Below are positions 1 through 11,901 of a stretch of 64,000 nt of DNA, piece after piece (position 1 is the stretch's first letter; every line of letters begins with the position of its first letter). Source of the stretch: Gracilariopsis chorda (taxonomy: Eukaryota; Rhodophyta; Florideophyceae; Gracilariales; Gracilariaceae); the NCBI GenBank assembly GCA_003194525.1, contig NBIV01000282.1:1-64000 (forward strand), in the 5' to 3' direction. Position numbers and translations under genes: made by a program. The notes below the pieces were generated by a model, which saw nothing but the letters and a program-made list of their open reading frames with translations, was not told where the DNA came from and ran no database searches.

Positions 1-99
1 CCCTAAAAAACCCTTAAAAACCCCTAAAATCCCCTAAAACCCTAAAAACCCCTAAAATCCCCTAAAATCCCCTAAAATCCCCTAAAACCCCTAAAAACC
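1..99. repeat. Telomere repeat tract (left chromosome end)
   Basis: About ten head-to-tail units of 9-10 nt, mostly CCCCTAAAAT or CCCCTAAAA with a few CCCTAAAAA variants, start at base 1 and stop at about base 99. The C-rich strand reads 5' to 3' inward, as at a left chromosome end. The complementary G-strand unit is (A/T)TTTTAGGGG, longer than the common TTAGGG and TTTAGGG types. Units vary in both the A run and the C run. Confidence 0.9.
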
Positions 100-233
100 A
101 TTCCTCGTTTTCCAGTCCCTACCACCAGCGAAATTATGCTCTTATATCTTTCATTATTCCGCCCACTAGAATCGGTCATTATCGATGCACTATATGGCTC
201 TGACGTCGCATCTGTGCATGCTAACCGTCTCTT

Positions 234-3108
234 TTGAACAACGGCGAACCATTCAAGGAGGATCGAATCCGCTCTTGTATTTCGCAAAGACTGATTTTCA
301 AGGAAACACAGCTTCTGTTTAACGATTATCGCCATTTCACAGCAGGTATGGTTCCCAATGTAGGTTTTAACCAAGCTACAGGTATCATGGACGAGATGCA
401 GGAAGAGCTATGCAACCTTGGACATTTGCACGCTTGTCACACCAAGTCTACGCTGAGAGAGCATATGCTCGCACCCGTGAGGTATTGCAGGATATAACTC
501 ATTCAACCTTCACAGATACCGAGAATGGTCAAAAACCTGGCACCGTTTACTAGATTTAGATAAGAATTGCAGGCCGCGCTACAAACTGGACCCAGAATTG
601 GAAATGCTCTAGACTTGGAAGCTCAAGAAAAAGAAATGCCTTCCCCTCCAGCGAAAAGATCCAAACTAGCAGTGGACTCTCCCAGGCATGGCATATTGGC
701 ATCCTCGGTTAAAGCAGAAACACCATGTAGTGCTCCAAGTAGTGCCAATGATATGGTTGTACTCCCAAGCGATATATCTCTCAATTACCACAACATCAAA
801 AGAAGTCAAACACAATCCACCGCTGAAAACGGTGTAACACTCTTCAATGGAGATGACCGAAACTACGATCATCTTATTGGCACGTTCTTAAATGATCTCC
901 GACAGAATGTTCCAGGACCAGAAGGCCACGTTCGAACATATACACAATTTCGAGTAACTATTGCCATTGCGGAACGTCAGAATAACACATTGGTCATAAT
1001 GCCAACTGGTTCTGGGAAGACGATATGTGTGATGCTTCCGGTTTTCATCGAAAGATCTCTCAAGTCCATAATTATCATTGTGCCTCTTGTCTCACTCTCT
1101 ACAGAGTACGTTGAACGGCGACGAGTTGCAGACTAAGTGTTCAAACTGGTCTCGGGAGAGGAACCAAAGTGAGTTCGCTGACATTACATCGTGCTCCCGG
1201 AGCATGTCCGTGACCCTCGCTTCCGGGAACTCGTGCTCCGACTCACAAACCAGAAACGTCGGGCTCGGATTGTAGTCGACGAGGCGCATCTGGTCTCTAT
1301 GTGGTCTTCTTTCCGACAAAGTTTACGGGACATCAAATATGGCTCATGTGCATACCAACTTCAATACCTAGAGTATTATTGACAGCAAACGCTTCCTCCT
1401 CGGGATCGAATGAATCTTTTGCTTCAACACCGAATTCGATCTGCTGTACTTTTCAAAGCCCCACTGTGCGTCGCAACTTGCGTTTTGAAGTGAGAAGCCT
1501 CAAGAAGATTATCAGCGAAACCTCCCGACACCCATCGGGAAGGTTCAGGAGCACGATTCGAGATCTTCTGCAGGCACTTACAACGGAAATGAAGTTGGAG
1601 ATGGATGGAGTCTGTACTAATCTCTTAGAATATGGGAATGAGTCTAAATACTCTTTTCGAGTTCTGGTGTATGCGATGCAGCGCCATATCGTGGAAAAGG
1701 CGTACGAAGTTCTTTACGCTTCGTATGTTGCACTTCCTTCCGGCAGTACGTGCAATGGAGAACTAAATTACGAAAAAAAGATTTCAGTTATTGCTTACCA
1801 CGCTGGCATGTCCGAGAATGCACGTATGGCAGCCCACAAGCAGTGGACCTCATTTTCATCAACCTCAAACCTCACAAACGACTGTATGCCAGTCATTGAC
1901 ATTGGAATCATGGTGTGTACGTCGGCTTTTGGAGCAGGAGTTGACGCTCCGAATGTGCGCATCGTTATGCATTTGGGTGGCTCCTCATCACTTGTAGACT
2001 ACGCGCAAGAAGCGGGTAGAGCGGGCCGTGATGGACTTCTTGCCCGATGTGTGGTTCTCTTTTCAAAAAGAGATGCCGACCATCTTACATCAACTCTGGA
2101 GAAAGAAGCAACCGAAAGTTTTACAGAAGACGCCTACCGCAAGTTATTTGGTTGGCTAGAAGCGCGGAATTGGTTTCAGGATTCACAATCATGTCGAAAA
2201 CACTCCCTGTATGCGGCAATGGATGGAGAAGGCCCGGCAGTCTGCATTTTCGATCCTGAGTCTGAGCCTTGTGATGTCTGCCTTCATCATTACAATGGGC
2301 CTCCGCGTAGAGCTATTAATGCGGAACCAAAAACGCTTGGTACTCAAAACTACTTGAAACATCCCAAAGCCCTGCGTTAGATAACTCTCACAAGGTCACT
2401 TCCCATCTATTCATCTCGGAGAAGAATAAGAAACACGCAAATCAGGACTGCATTATTCAGCGAACTTCGAAACCTGAAGAGGCAGAAAGGGAAAGCTTTG
2501 CAATTGCAGATCCTTGCAGCTGGGGATCTGCAGTTCCAACGCCCTCCCCTCCACAATCAGTAGAGCTGCTAATCCGGGAGGCGGAGTCAGTAGCTCTAGA
2601 TTTCGAAGGTGACTGTCTGGCTTGCTTGGTTCTGGCTAACAAAAACATTAAGGATGGTCATGATTGCTCTCTGTCACGTAGACGGTGCTTTCGATGCCAT
2701 TCTGATCGCCACAGATTCAGTGCCTGTCGCAACTTTGTTCCGGTGGCCCAGGGTTGCTGCTACAAATGTGGTATCGGGTATTGTCAAGGATTAAAGGTCC
2801 ACAGTCAAGCAATGGGATTTGCTTCTACATGCAAACTTGTACGGTTAAGGGACCTTGGATGGCTGTTATGGAGATGCAGTGAGGGGACGAGAAGGCATAT
2901 TGTACGGGATCTGTTCTGCGATAATGACAGCGCAGCTTATCACACAAACCTGACAAAGCTTTCCACGGCAGGAAGCCAAGATAATGATAGACTCTGGGCT
3001 ACCTGGCTCTCACGTACTGGTGATACCGTACCGAATCTGCTAAGGTTGGCAAGTTGGTGGAGAAGAAAGTGGAAGGTAAGGATGGATAGCCAACAGAAAG
3101 ATATATGA
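234..3108 (+). pseudogene. Telomere-linked RecQ-type helicase, decayed
   Basis: A RecQ-type superfamily 2 helicase spread over several frames. Visible in order: an N-terminal region with a DYRH motif (about 324-340) typical of large fungal subtelomeric helicases; Walker A MPTGSGKT (about 1000-1022); VPLVSL motif; VVDEAHLVSMW (DEAH box, about 1272-1302); LTANASSS (motif III, about 1381); FGAGVDAPNVR and QEAGRAGRDG (motifs V and VI, about 1930-2035); and a C-terminal Cys-rich stretch with C-x2-C-x4-H and CCYKCG (about 2685-2780). At least four frame changes or stops separate these blocks, though short introns could explain some. It begins about 135 bp from the telomere, so the 5' part is probably lost. 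The family is known next to telomeres in fungi, as telomere-linked helicases. Orientation is away from the telomere. RecQ-type assignment is firm; activity is unlikely. Confidence 0.85.
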
Positions 3109-4066
3109 GATACCCCTACATTGAGCTCTTGGACGCAGAGAATCTTTGGAGCTTTTAGTTTGTTTCAACGCATAAGATGTAGGACACAACGTTAACTTAC
3201 ATTAATTCAATGCAACTACTGTCTACACTTCACCGTGATGGGTATTCCTTGCATGAATCAAATCCAAGTGAGGAGCCCGGTTCCAACGTTTTGGTAGTGT
3301 GACGCAGGCTACACTCGAACGGAGCAATCAGACCGCCATTTCACTGTATAGCCTGTAGTCCGCCAAAAAATTGTAAAATTTACGGCGTTCCAGTGAGTCC
3401 GCAAACTTAACCCAAAATTCAACATACCTTGAATGCAGTGTAGATTTGAGTGCACACGTCAGTGCACTCGAATCACTGACATGCACCATATGGTGCCAAA
3501 CCGCTCGATGCTGACAAAGTCATACTAGTAGGACGCCCAGCACACCTCCTGACCGTCGCATCAAGCTGTTACTGTGGCTGCTGCTGCAGCCAGTGTGAGG
3601 GAGCCGGTGTGATCTCATCCTCTTCCACCTCCATCAGAATTGGCATCTGTTCTTCTTCTTGTTCAGCTTGTGGCAGAGCAGACTGCTGTGGCAGCTATGG
3701 CTGTTAGAAGGAGGAGTGCTCCCATCCTCTTTCAATTCCATCGCAACCGGCGTCTGTTTTGCAGGCATCGGTGGAAGAGTGGGAGGCATCGGAGGGGGAG
3801 AAATGTGACTTGGACGTCCTCTCATAAACTCAAAAAATCCAGGTATTGGGCTCGAAGTTGGTAGACCGGCAACGGACCTACTGGCTCCAGCGGCGCTTGT
3901 GCTATCTGCAGCTGCAACCGAAGTCAGTTCAGGAGCAATTTAGTCTTCTTCTACAGCTGGACCAATAGGTCATTGAAAGTGCGCTCCGCTCTCCTTTACC
4001 TCCAACTCATCTGGAGCTGGAGGAGCTGGTACTCGTCCGGTCTTCCAGCTCCTGCCCGCGCTCCAC
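3109..4066. other. Region without a clear gene; proline-rich minus-strand remnant
   Basis: No recognisable gene in 3109-3620. From about 3634 to 4066 the minus strand can be read as a Pro/Ser-rich open stretch in which a segment like MPAKQTPVAMELKED has a second, diverged copy about 120 bp away. It runs into the 5' LTR at 4067, and similar biased reading resumes beyond the 3' LTR at 14732. The LTR element may therefore have entered a low-complexity coding or repeat region. Confidence 0.35.
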
Positions 4067-4592
4067 TGTAGTACAACAGCTCTAAGGTCCGACGGCTGGC
4101 AAGATGGAGTGCCGAAGAGGTGGACGAAGGACCAGAGCACCACTGGCTCGTGTCCATAATAGCCACGTGGGTCGGAGATAATTGTGATATGAGGTGTGAC
4201 CTCCGCTGGACCTAGTACTGCAGCAATGTGCACGGTAGAATAGTGTAGTATTTTATTTAATTTTTAGTAGTAGTTACCGGTGGTCTAGAGCGCCTTGCTG
4301 ACTATATTAGTTGGCTCCAGAGCCGCCAGCCACTGAAGAGTAAAGGCAAGCACCACCTCCTTCCTCTACTCGCCCCCAAGCCTCCAGTGAACACAGGCTT
4401 CCAGGCCATCGTTACGAGTTCGCCCGACCTGTAGGGACCTCAGATAACGCCCTCCTATTGCGCCTGCACGTCAGGTGCCCATGACACAACTAGACCCCAG
4501 TGGACTGTCACCCTAGTGGCTGGTACTATGCTGCCACTACGCCTAGTAGGTATTACTTCCCCACTTGTCCTTGGAACTAGTATTCTACTACA
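4067..4592 (+). repeat. 5' LTR of the gypsy element
   Basis: Starts TGTAGTAC and ends TACTACA, an inverted terminal motif typical of LTRs. It aligns along its whole length with 14195-14731. Confidence 0.88.
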
Positions 4593-4594
4593 TC

Positions 4595-4607
4595 TGGTCT
4601 CCCGACC
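4595..4607 (+). other. Primer-binding site of the gypsy element
   Basis: TGGTCTCCCGACC lies 2 bp inside the 5' LTR. The leading TGG complements the CCA end of a tRNA, as expected for a primer site. The tRNA species was not identified. Confidence 0.6.
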
Positions 4608-5082
4608 TAGAAGTCTACAAGAACAGCTGTTTGGAATATCAAGACCGAAGGAATCGAAGAGGACTTCTACCGTTGGACTACTTATCGTAGTTTCTGACTT
4701 GAAAGCAACCATAACCTTAAGGATAACCAACACCCCAACCCCACAGCAGAAGCCCAAAAGTAACCCTGGCAGCCGCCGTGGCCGCTTCGGACACTCCTGC
4801 ACCGGTAACCGCCCGAGGGGACAGTGGAAGTGAGCTTAGGAGCACGCGCAGCCGTTCCGGTGGAGGTACGATTGACCGAGAGGAAAACCCCGAACGACTC
4901 ATCCGGGACTCGCCCTTGGTCGCTCGCCTTCGCGAGAGGGTCGAACGGTTGAAATAACCAGTCGACCAAAGGAATATTGCACTAGAGCCTCAGGACCCAG
5001 CCGCACTCGCCTCCAACGCCCAAATGGTGGCCGAGGTTGTGCTCTACTATGGAAGCAACTCCGTTCTTCGTTTGCAGACCAA

Positions 5083-6618
5083 GTGGAGCAATTACTAAGG
5101 AACCAGTTGGATAAGGCACTTCGCGACCGCCTCTCTGTGTTGGCTGACCGATTAATTCCTCAGGTCGTTCACTCGGATGTCCTAGTGGAGTCAATCGCCA
5201 CGACCATCAAGGGGGAAATCACACGCCAGGTAGGCCACCTTGACAGTTCTAGAGCTACTTGTCAAATTAGACCGTCGGTTTTTCATCGGTCAGACCAGAC
5301 CGGACCCCAGGAAGCAGCTACAGAATTAGCCCCTCGCCTGGGAAACCATCAGGAACGACCATTGGACCATCCACCGCCTGGGGTAGAGAGACCTCAGAGG
5401 CAGAGAGGCCGCGCGGGAGATAAGCCCACTGCTCTGTACGGCATTCGGCATGCCACGAAATTCCATCGGGGCAGTGAAAAGCCTGTCTCGAGAGACTTTG
5501 GAAGTGCCCAAGACCAGAGGAAAAAGAAGAGAAACCGACGGTCAAAGAGGTCGAGCCGTCGGAAGAGAGACCACTCGAACTCCAGTGGTGACCACCATTC
5601 GGACTTCTCCAGCACCTCCGATACCGATGTGCGAGAGGCAGACGTCCGGCGCCTCAGAACATTGGCCACGACTAATGAGATTTTCCAGAAGGTCTTGGAC
5701 ATGGGCACGTACCGCCTGTTGGATCTGTCCAAGCGGTACACCTCATCTGTCGCCAAGAATACTGCTAGCTGGGCCAAGAGGATGCAAGTGACCATCCGAG
5801 ACAAGTTTACTGGGAAGGATCCCATGACAGTCCTCAGGTTCTTGAGTTCGTTCCAAGTGGCCTGTGACCAGAACGGTATCCATGAAGGAGCTGCAGTGTA
5901 TTTATTTCAGTTCTTTCTCAGTGTTCAAGCAAAAGACCATGTGGTTGCCAAGGTATCTGGCTCGGCCAATCCGGTGGATGCCCGTGACAGGGAGCTCTTA
6001 AGAACCTATCCTGAGGTCTTTCGTTGTTTATTGGAAGCCTATGCCTCCAATGACCACATAATAGATGCCTATCAGGACGTCATTTGATACCATCAGGGTT
6101 CCAATGTGACCGAAATGGACTTCGCTGACCACCTTTGGACACGTGCCCACCGTTGCGGAAACGGTTTTTCCGAAGGTCGGCTTAAGCGATTCTTTATCCC
6201 AGGTCTGTTACCAGCAATACGGACTCACGTCCGTAGCCACTACACCGCCCTTCTGGACCTTTCGTTACATCAGCTGGTGACGTTTGCCGAAGGATACGGG
6301 AAGAACTATAGGACCTCCCGCCGTGCGGGTGATGTGGATACCAGGGGACGCGCCACACCCCTGGCGAATGGAGGAAGTGCCCATCTGGTCGACTCGCAGA
6401 CTGATACGAACTCAGCCTATGGAGACTCTGAAACTGCGGACGCACTCGAAGTGAGCTTCTCTTCGGCCCCATCTGGTGCACCAGCGGTTCTGACCTCAGG
6501 GACAACCACAACATCCACTCCGGCTACTCCCAGATTGCTTCCAGTGGCTCCACGAAGAGATATATTTAAGAAGTCCAATCAACCGTGTTTCATTTGTCTG
6601 TGCATGGCCCGTCCATGA
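5083..6618 (+). pseudogene. gag region of the gypsy element
   Basis: Long reading frames in the gag position. The first third is rich in Arg, Lys and Ser (for example RKKKRNRRSKRSSRRKRDH). A helical segment follows that fits the gypsy retrotransposon gag core, and near the end there is a Cys-x2-Cys motif resembling the start of a zinc knuckle. The region is decayed, and assignment rests mostly on position between primer site and protease. Confidence 0.65.
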
Positions 6619-7019
6619 GAATGCGTCAAATTTATGCATGAGGACATCCGTAGGGCCTTCATGGCCCGTAGAGAGGAGAACTGTCGGGTGGGCCGCGCGG
6701 AAGGCTATTACCGAAGGCAAATTAGCCAGAGGACCACAGGGAACCCGGGGAGTTCAAAGTACGTAACACCACGTTCAACCCCCGTGGAGCAACCTCAGGT
6801 CAATATGCTGGACGAGCCTGCCAATGCAGTTGAGCACCCTGACCATCAGAACCATCCCGTGGCACTGGAGCCACAGAAAAATGACTGGAGGGACGCATAG
6901 AGGGGTGAAGTTTCTCTAACATCAACTGCCTCAGTACACTGGACCGGGAGGCTAAAGAGGAGAAGAAGAAATTGGAACAGAAAAACGGAAATTATTGGGA
7001 CTTTATTCAGGTGTACGCC

Positions 7020-7904
7020 GTAGACCAGTGGGAAGACCTTGAGGACGCAGTATGTGTCCTACGGAAGGAGAATTATAACTTACACGGGACTCTTGGACTG
7101 CAAACGAACACCACGCAGACTTTCACTGCCGTGTTGGGCACGGGTGCAGGGCCAAACCTGGTACATCCTAAGGTGTTACCGTTGGGCTGGGATAGGATGC
7201 TGCACGAAAGCAAGTCGCCAAGGGTGACGGACGTGTCGCGCTGACCAATGGATATCCGCGGGGTCGTCCCGCTTTACATCCAATTAGGTCACCTGAAGGT
7301 TAGGACTTGGTTTCTTGTATGTCCGAACCTGGGGGCAGAAGGTATCCTAGGGGCGAGTTTCATTGATAGATATGTAAAAGCTATCTATCCTGGCCAAATG
7401 AAAGTTGCATTCCATCGAAGACGTCCATTGGCCATTATTGGGGCACGCCCCGGACCCGAACCCACCCCCTCAAGACCGAGGTTCCCCAAGCGGACGGTAT
7501 CCAATAAGGTACGCTTGACCAAGGCGAGAGTGATACCGACGATGTCCCAAGTGGTGGCCCCTGTAGTTTGTGAATCCTCAGGTCTTGTGTCGTTGCAGAA
7601 TCACCCCAAGCTGGTCACGAAGCATTTATCGTTGATGGCCAATGGAGTGATGAATGTTGTGCCCAATAAGCCATTAGTGGTTATGATGAGCAATTTCCGC
7701 GATAAACCCACGAGGCTGCCCAAAGGTACGGTAGTTGGCATTAACTTACCTGTCGCAGTGGCCATCATGGAGGTTCAGCTCGGAAACCTGCCGTCGATCA
7801 GCGAACCAGTGGCCAATTGGGAGAACGAATTTAACCTCAGTGAGGATTTCGAGCCCTATATGGAAAAGGTCATTGACTTCCTGAAGGACTTTGCCGGAAT
7901 GTGA
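7020..7904 (+). pseudogene. Retropepsin-like protease region of the gypsy element
   Basis: A motif LGTGAGPNLV sits where gypsy aspartic proteases carry DTGAxxN-like active sites. It is followed by about 200 residues linking to reverse transcriptase, ending in a segment with FEPYMEKVIDFLKDF that precedes gypsy reverse transcriptases. Decayed relic. Confidence 0.6.
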
Positions 7905-8027
7905 AGTAGCAAGCTGGGACAGATAGATGCGACGAAACACTGCATCAACCTCAAGGATGGAGCCACGCCGCAGTACCAACACCTTTATAGGACAGCCCTG
8001 ACAGGAAGCGAAATAGTAACAAAAGAG

Positions 8028-9215
8028 ATGGGGAAGATGTGGACCGCCGGAGTAACTGAACGTGCCGCACCCAATGAGGCCGAATGGGCAAGCCCTTTTG
8101 TCCTTGTTGCCAAGAAGGATAGTACCGTGCAGTTTTGCATTGATTACCGTAAGCTCAATGCTTTGACCGAACGGGACACCTATCCTATTCCGAGGATGGA
8201 TGACTGTCTTGATTCCCTAGGGGAGGCGCAAGTTTTTACCACGTTGGACGCAAATTGCGGCTACTGGCAAGTACCAATGGAGGACATTGCTAAGGCTTTG
8301 ACTACCTTTACGACCCACGAGGGACTGTTCCGATTCGCGCGGACGCCCTTCGGACTGATGAACGCGCCGGCGACCATTTCAGCGGACAATGGATATCATA
8401 CTATCAGGTGTCAAATGCAAGTTGGCCCTGGTCTCCTCGAATGACATAATCGTCCTTTCGAGGTCCGGTAGTGAACACTTCACTCATGTGAAGGCTGTCC
8501 TAAGGTTACTCCAGCAGGCCGGTGTCACCGTAAAGCTGAGGAAATGCTTTTTTTCCAGCCCTTTGTGGACTATCTTGGCCATGTGATCTTAGCTGGTAAG
8601 CTAAAGGTGGCGAAAACTACGCCGAAGGCCATTAGGGATGCAAAACCTCCGAGGACCCACACGGAACTGCGATCCTTTTTAGGTTTATGCAATGTGTACC
8701 GAATGGTTGTCCCTTCGTTCGCGAAGATTGCGTCTCCACTGAATGAGATGCTCAAAAAAGGGACCCATTCGGAGTTTAGTAACCTAACGGACAGGCAGTT
8801 CGAAGCCTACCAGAGCCTCAACGACCATTTGGTTAACCCCCCAATCTTGGCATTTCCCAGGGCAAACAAACCGTACATCCCCGATACGGATGCCTCGAGA
8901 ACTCAGGTTGGATGCGCACTGCTCCAAGAGCAGGATTCTCCGAAGGACTATCGACCAATTGGATAGTGGAGCCGTTCGTTCACGAAGGCCGAAAGGGACT
9001 ATAGCACGTCTGAACGGGAATGCTTGGCCATTGTCTGGTTAGTTTTACACCTGCGGCCTTATCTCAAGGGTACTCGGTTTACCATTAGAACAGACCACAA
9101 TGCCCTCCGATGGCTTCTGAATATGACCAATGAGTCATCCCGTTTAGCCCGCTGGAGAATCCGGTTGGCCAAATTTGAGTACGAGATTACCTATAGGCTT
9201 GGCATAAATCACTAA
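8028..9215 (+). pseudogene. Reverse transcriptase and RNase H of the gypsy element
   Basis: Clear Ty3/gypsy reverse transcriptase blocks: FCIDYRKLNALT, YPIPRMDDCLDSL, FTTLDANCGYWQVPM and RTPFGLMNAPATI. These are followed by the connection domain (KTTPKAIRDAKPPRTHTEL) and RNase H blocks such as DTDASRTQVGCALLQ and IRTDHNALRWLLN. Order and spacing match the family. Broken in several places. Confidence 0.9.
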
Positions 9216-9639
9216 GCCGCTGATGCGTTATCTCGTATCCTGACCGATGGCACGGATCAAACCCCATTGGATAATGAGATTCTCACCATATGGGAAGTTC
9301 CACAGGATGCAGACGATGATCCAGAAATGGGTGACCTGGTAGTAGAAGTTACCACTAACAAAGGGAATGGAGAAGAACCTAAGGTCATGCTACGCACTAT
9401 TGACTGGGCGGACCCATTCTTGGAAGTCCACGTGGCCGAGACGTAAATAGAAGACCTCACCCCCATATTCCTCGAGGAATTCCTCGCTGCCCAGAAGGGT
9501 GATGAACAGTGTGTCCAGTGAGCTAATGCAGTCAGGACCCTGGGTCCCTGTTTGATTATGACCGTCACGGAGTATTGTGCCGCTCCTCTCCACTTGATGG
9601 GGCAGTACAGCGCGTTGTTTGAAAGGCCCTTCAGGCAAG

Positions 9640-10605
9640 GATTATATATCTGGCTCATTACCCTCGGCTTTCCGGCCACCCGGGCGGGAGGAGAATGTAT
9701 CAGACCTTAAGGAGATTCTTCTATCGGCCCCTCATGGCCAACGATATAATGAAGACCGCAGGAGATGCGAAGCATGCGCTAGGATTTGAGGAACACGAGC
9801 GCTGCACCAGGGGAAGCTGAAGTTATTCCCTGCGGCAGGACCTTTGGAATTCGTTGCTATGGACATCCTAGGGCCTTTCCCTAAATCGACCCATGGGCAC
9901 TCCTTCATCTTGGTTTTTACTGACCGGTTTTCCAAGATGACGCGTGCTATTCCCGTACGGTCCACCAAGGCAAGTTATGTTGCTATGGCGTTTCTGGTCC
10001 ATTGGATATACCCTTACGGTCTGCCTTTATATCTGTTGACCGACAATGGCCCAGAATTTGGTTCCAAGTTCTTTGAACATGTGTGCTCGGCCTTATGTCT
10101 AAAAGACCTCCTCACCACCGTCTACCACTCGCAGACCAATTTAAAAGCTGAGCGTTTTAATAGGACGCTGGCCTCTAGGTTGAGCCACTATGTGGCTGAG
10201 CACCAGTTGAACTGGGACGATTACGTCCAACCCTTGGTCTATGCCTATAAATATCAATTCCATCGGTCCACGGGTACGACATCCTTTGACCTTACCCTGG
10301 TCCGGGCGCCCCCGCCCTACATGGTTGACCTACAGGATACCGGCATCATCCAGGACGTTATTGGCGAAATGAACCCAGCTCAGGTCAAAAGCTATTCGCG
10401 TAAGCGAATCCATTCTACCCTGAAAGCCGCCCAGACCCATTTGGGCAAAGCGCAGAAGCGAAAAAAAGTGGGCTTTGATAAGGCCATCTGGTTTGTGCCT
10501 CAGTTTTCTCCAGGGGACTACGTCCATTTGGACCGGCCACCCAAGGAAAAACACGAGGCCGAGGACACTGCCTCTAAGCTGGTACCTCGTTCCACAGGAA
10601 CATAG
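9640..10605 (+). pseudogene. Integrase of the gypsy element
   Basis: The DDE integrase core reads clearly from about 9844: AMDILGPFPKS (first Asp), LLTDNGPEFGSKFF (second Asp) and LKAERFNRTLASRLSHY (Glu), at the normal spacing. A C-terminal module with FSPGDYVHLDRPP, typical of gypsy integrases, follows. The zinc-binding N-terminus is poorly preserved. Decayed with the rest of the element. Confidence 0.88.
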
Positions 10606-10933
10606 AAGGTAATTAAGTCCACTGCCCATACGGTTACAATGGACTGAGACGGCCTACAGGATATCATGTCGATGGACCGCGTGTTAGGGGCGCCTCGGCC
10701 GTTGGTTGGACCGATGCAACACCATGTTGGAAGTGCGAGTGTACTGCAGGCCGTCGCGCGCACATCCCCACGCGTCCTACTGCCGCCTCCACCGCCGGGC
10801 ACACGCGCCGTTACCGCCGACCCTCTTGGTCCTCCGGTCAGTAAAGCGGGTCCACAGGGTGCCACTGCCGACGACCTCGGCGGCCGCGAAACCGTCTCGG
10901 CAGACTACGGCTATGGAGCCTTTGAGGACATGT

Positions 10934-11110
10934 AGTTACCAGAAGAGGACCGCCGCGAATATGTCGTAGACCGCATCGTCTCCGCTGGCCTTGACGGAAA
11001 AGGTGAGGCGCTTCACGAAATCCGCTGGTATGGCTATGGCCCGGAGGATGACCAGTGGATACCGCCTGAAAATATCCTGGCGAGTTTTATTAATCGCTAT
11101 CGGACCAAAA
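10934..11110 (+). pseudogene. Chromodomain at the end of gypsy pol
   Basis: A segment reads YVVDRIVSAGLDGKG, then EIRWYGYGPEDDQWIPPENI. This matches a chromodomain (YxVExIL...YLVKWKGY...TWEPEENL). Chromodomains follow integrase in chromoviruses and are known to guide insertion toward heterochromatin marks. Confidence 0.8.
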
Positions 11111-11901
11111 TGGGCTACACGGAGTGCGATCTCCGAAAAGAACGTATCCCTGACCACAGGGTCACTAATAAGGCGCCCCAAAACGCTGCTGGCCAATAGA
11201 AACGCGCGCGTGCCACGGGGCATCGGCAATCCGCCTCCTGGCCGCTCCGCTCGCTCCATGTTCTTCTACACGCCCACATGGAGAACAGTAACAACGCCAA
11301 ATTTGGACCCACGGAACTGGCCTTAGGAAAGCATACTCGAGGGGCTGTGAAATGCAAATCGCACTTTGAAACTCAAGGGGTATCTCTACCAAAGGCCAAC
11401 CATGGGGAACCAGCCGTTTGCCAGGGCTGCCCTGTGGACGCCCTCGCTAAGAACATCGTGGCGTTACCGTACTATGGGCCACAAGGAGCATGCCCTTAAC
11501 GAGGTGGGGGAATTATGGCCACAGAGAGCATTTTGACGACCGACTGAGAGGACTGCGCACGTGCCATGGCGCACCCTTGAACCGCCTCCCACAGTACCGC
11601 CTTCATCGTCTCCCTCAAGCCGAACTATGGCCGAACGGGAACCGCAGCGACTTCAGACCCCCGTAGTTGAGCTTCAAAAAAGGGTCCCAAGGGGTCTGAA
11701 GGTCGCAAATTATGGCCAAAGGTGTAAGGCTTGACCTCACAAAACACAGACCATGGGACTTGAATAAGGACTCAGGTCCTGAAGGACGAAGATCAATTCT
11801 AACTAGGACCCATGTGAACAGTATGGAAGACTCAAGGCTTTACTTAGTACGCAAGCGACCAGTTAGGCCAAAGGACCAGCGGAGGATCCGACGCGCACGC
11901 G

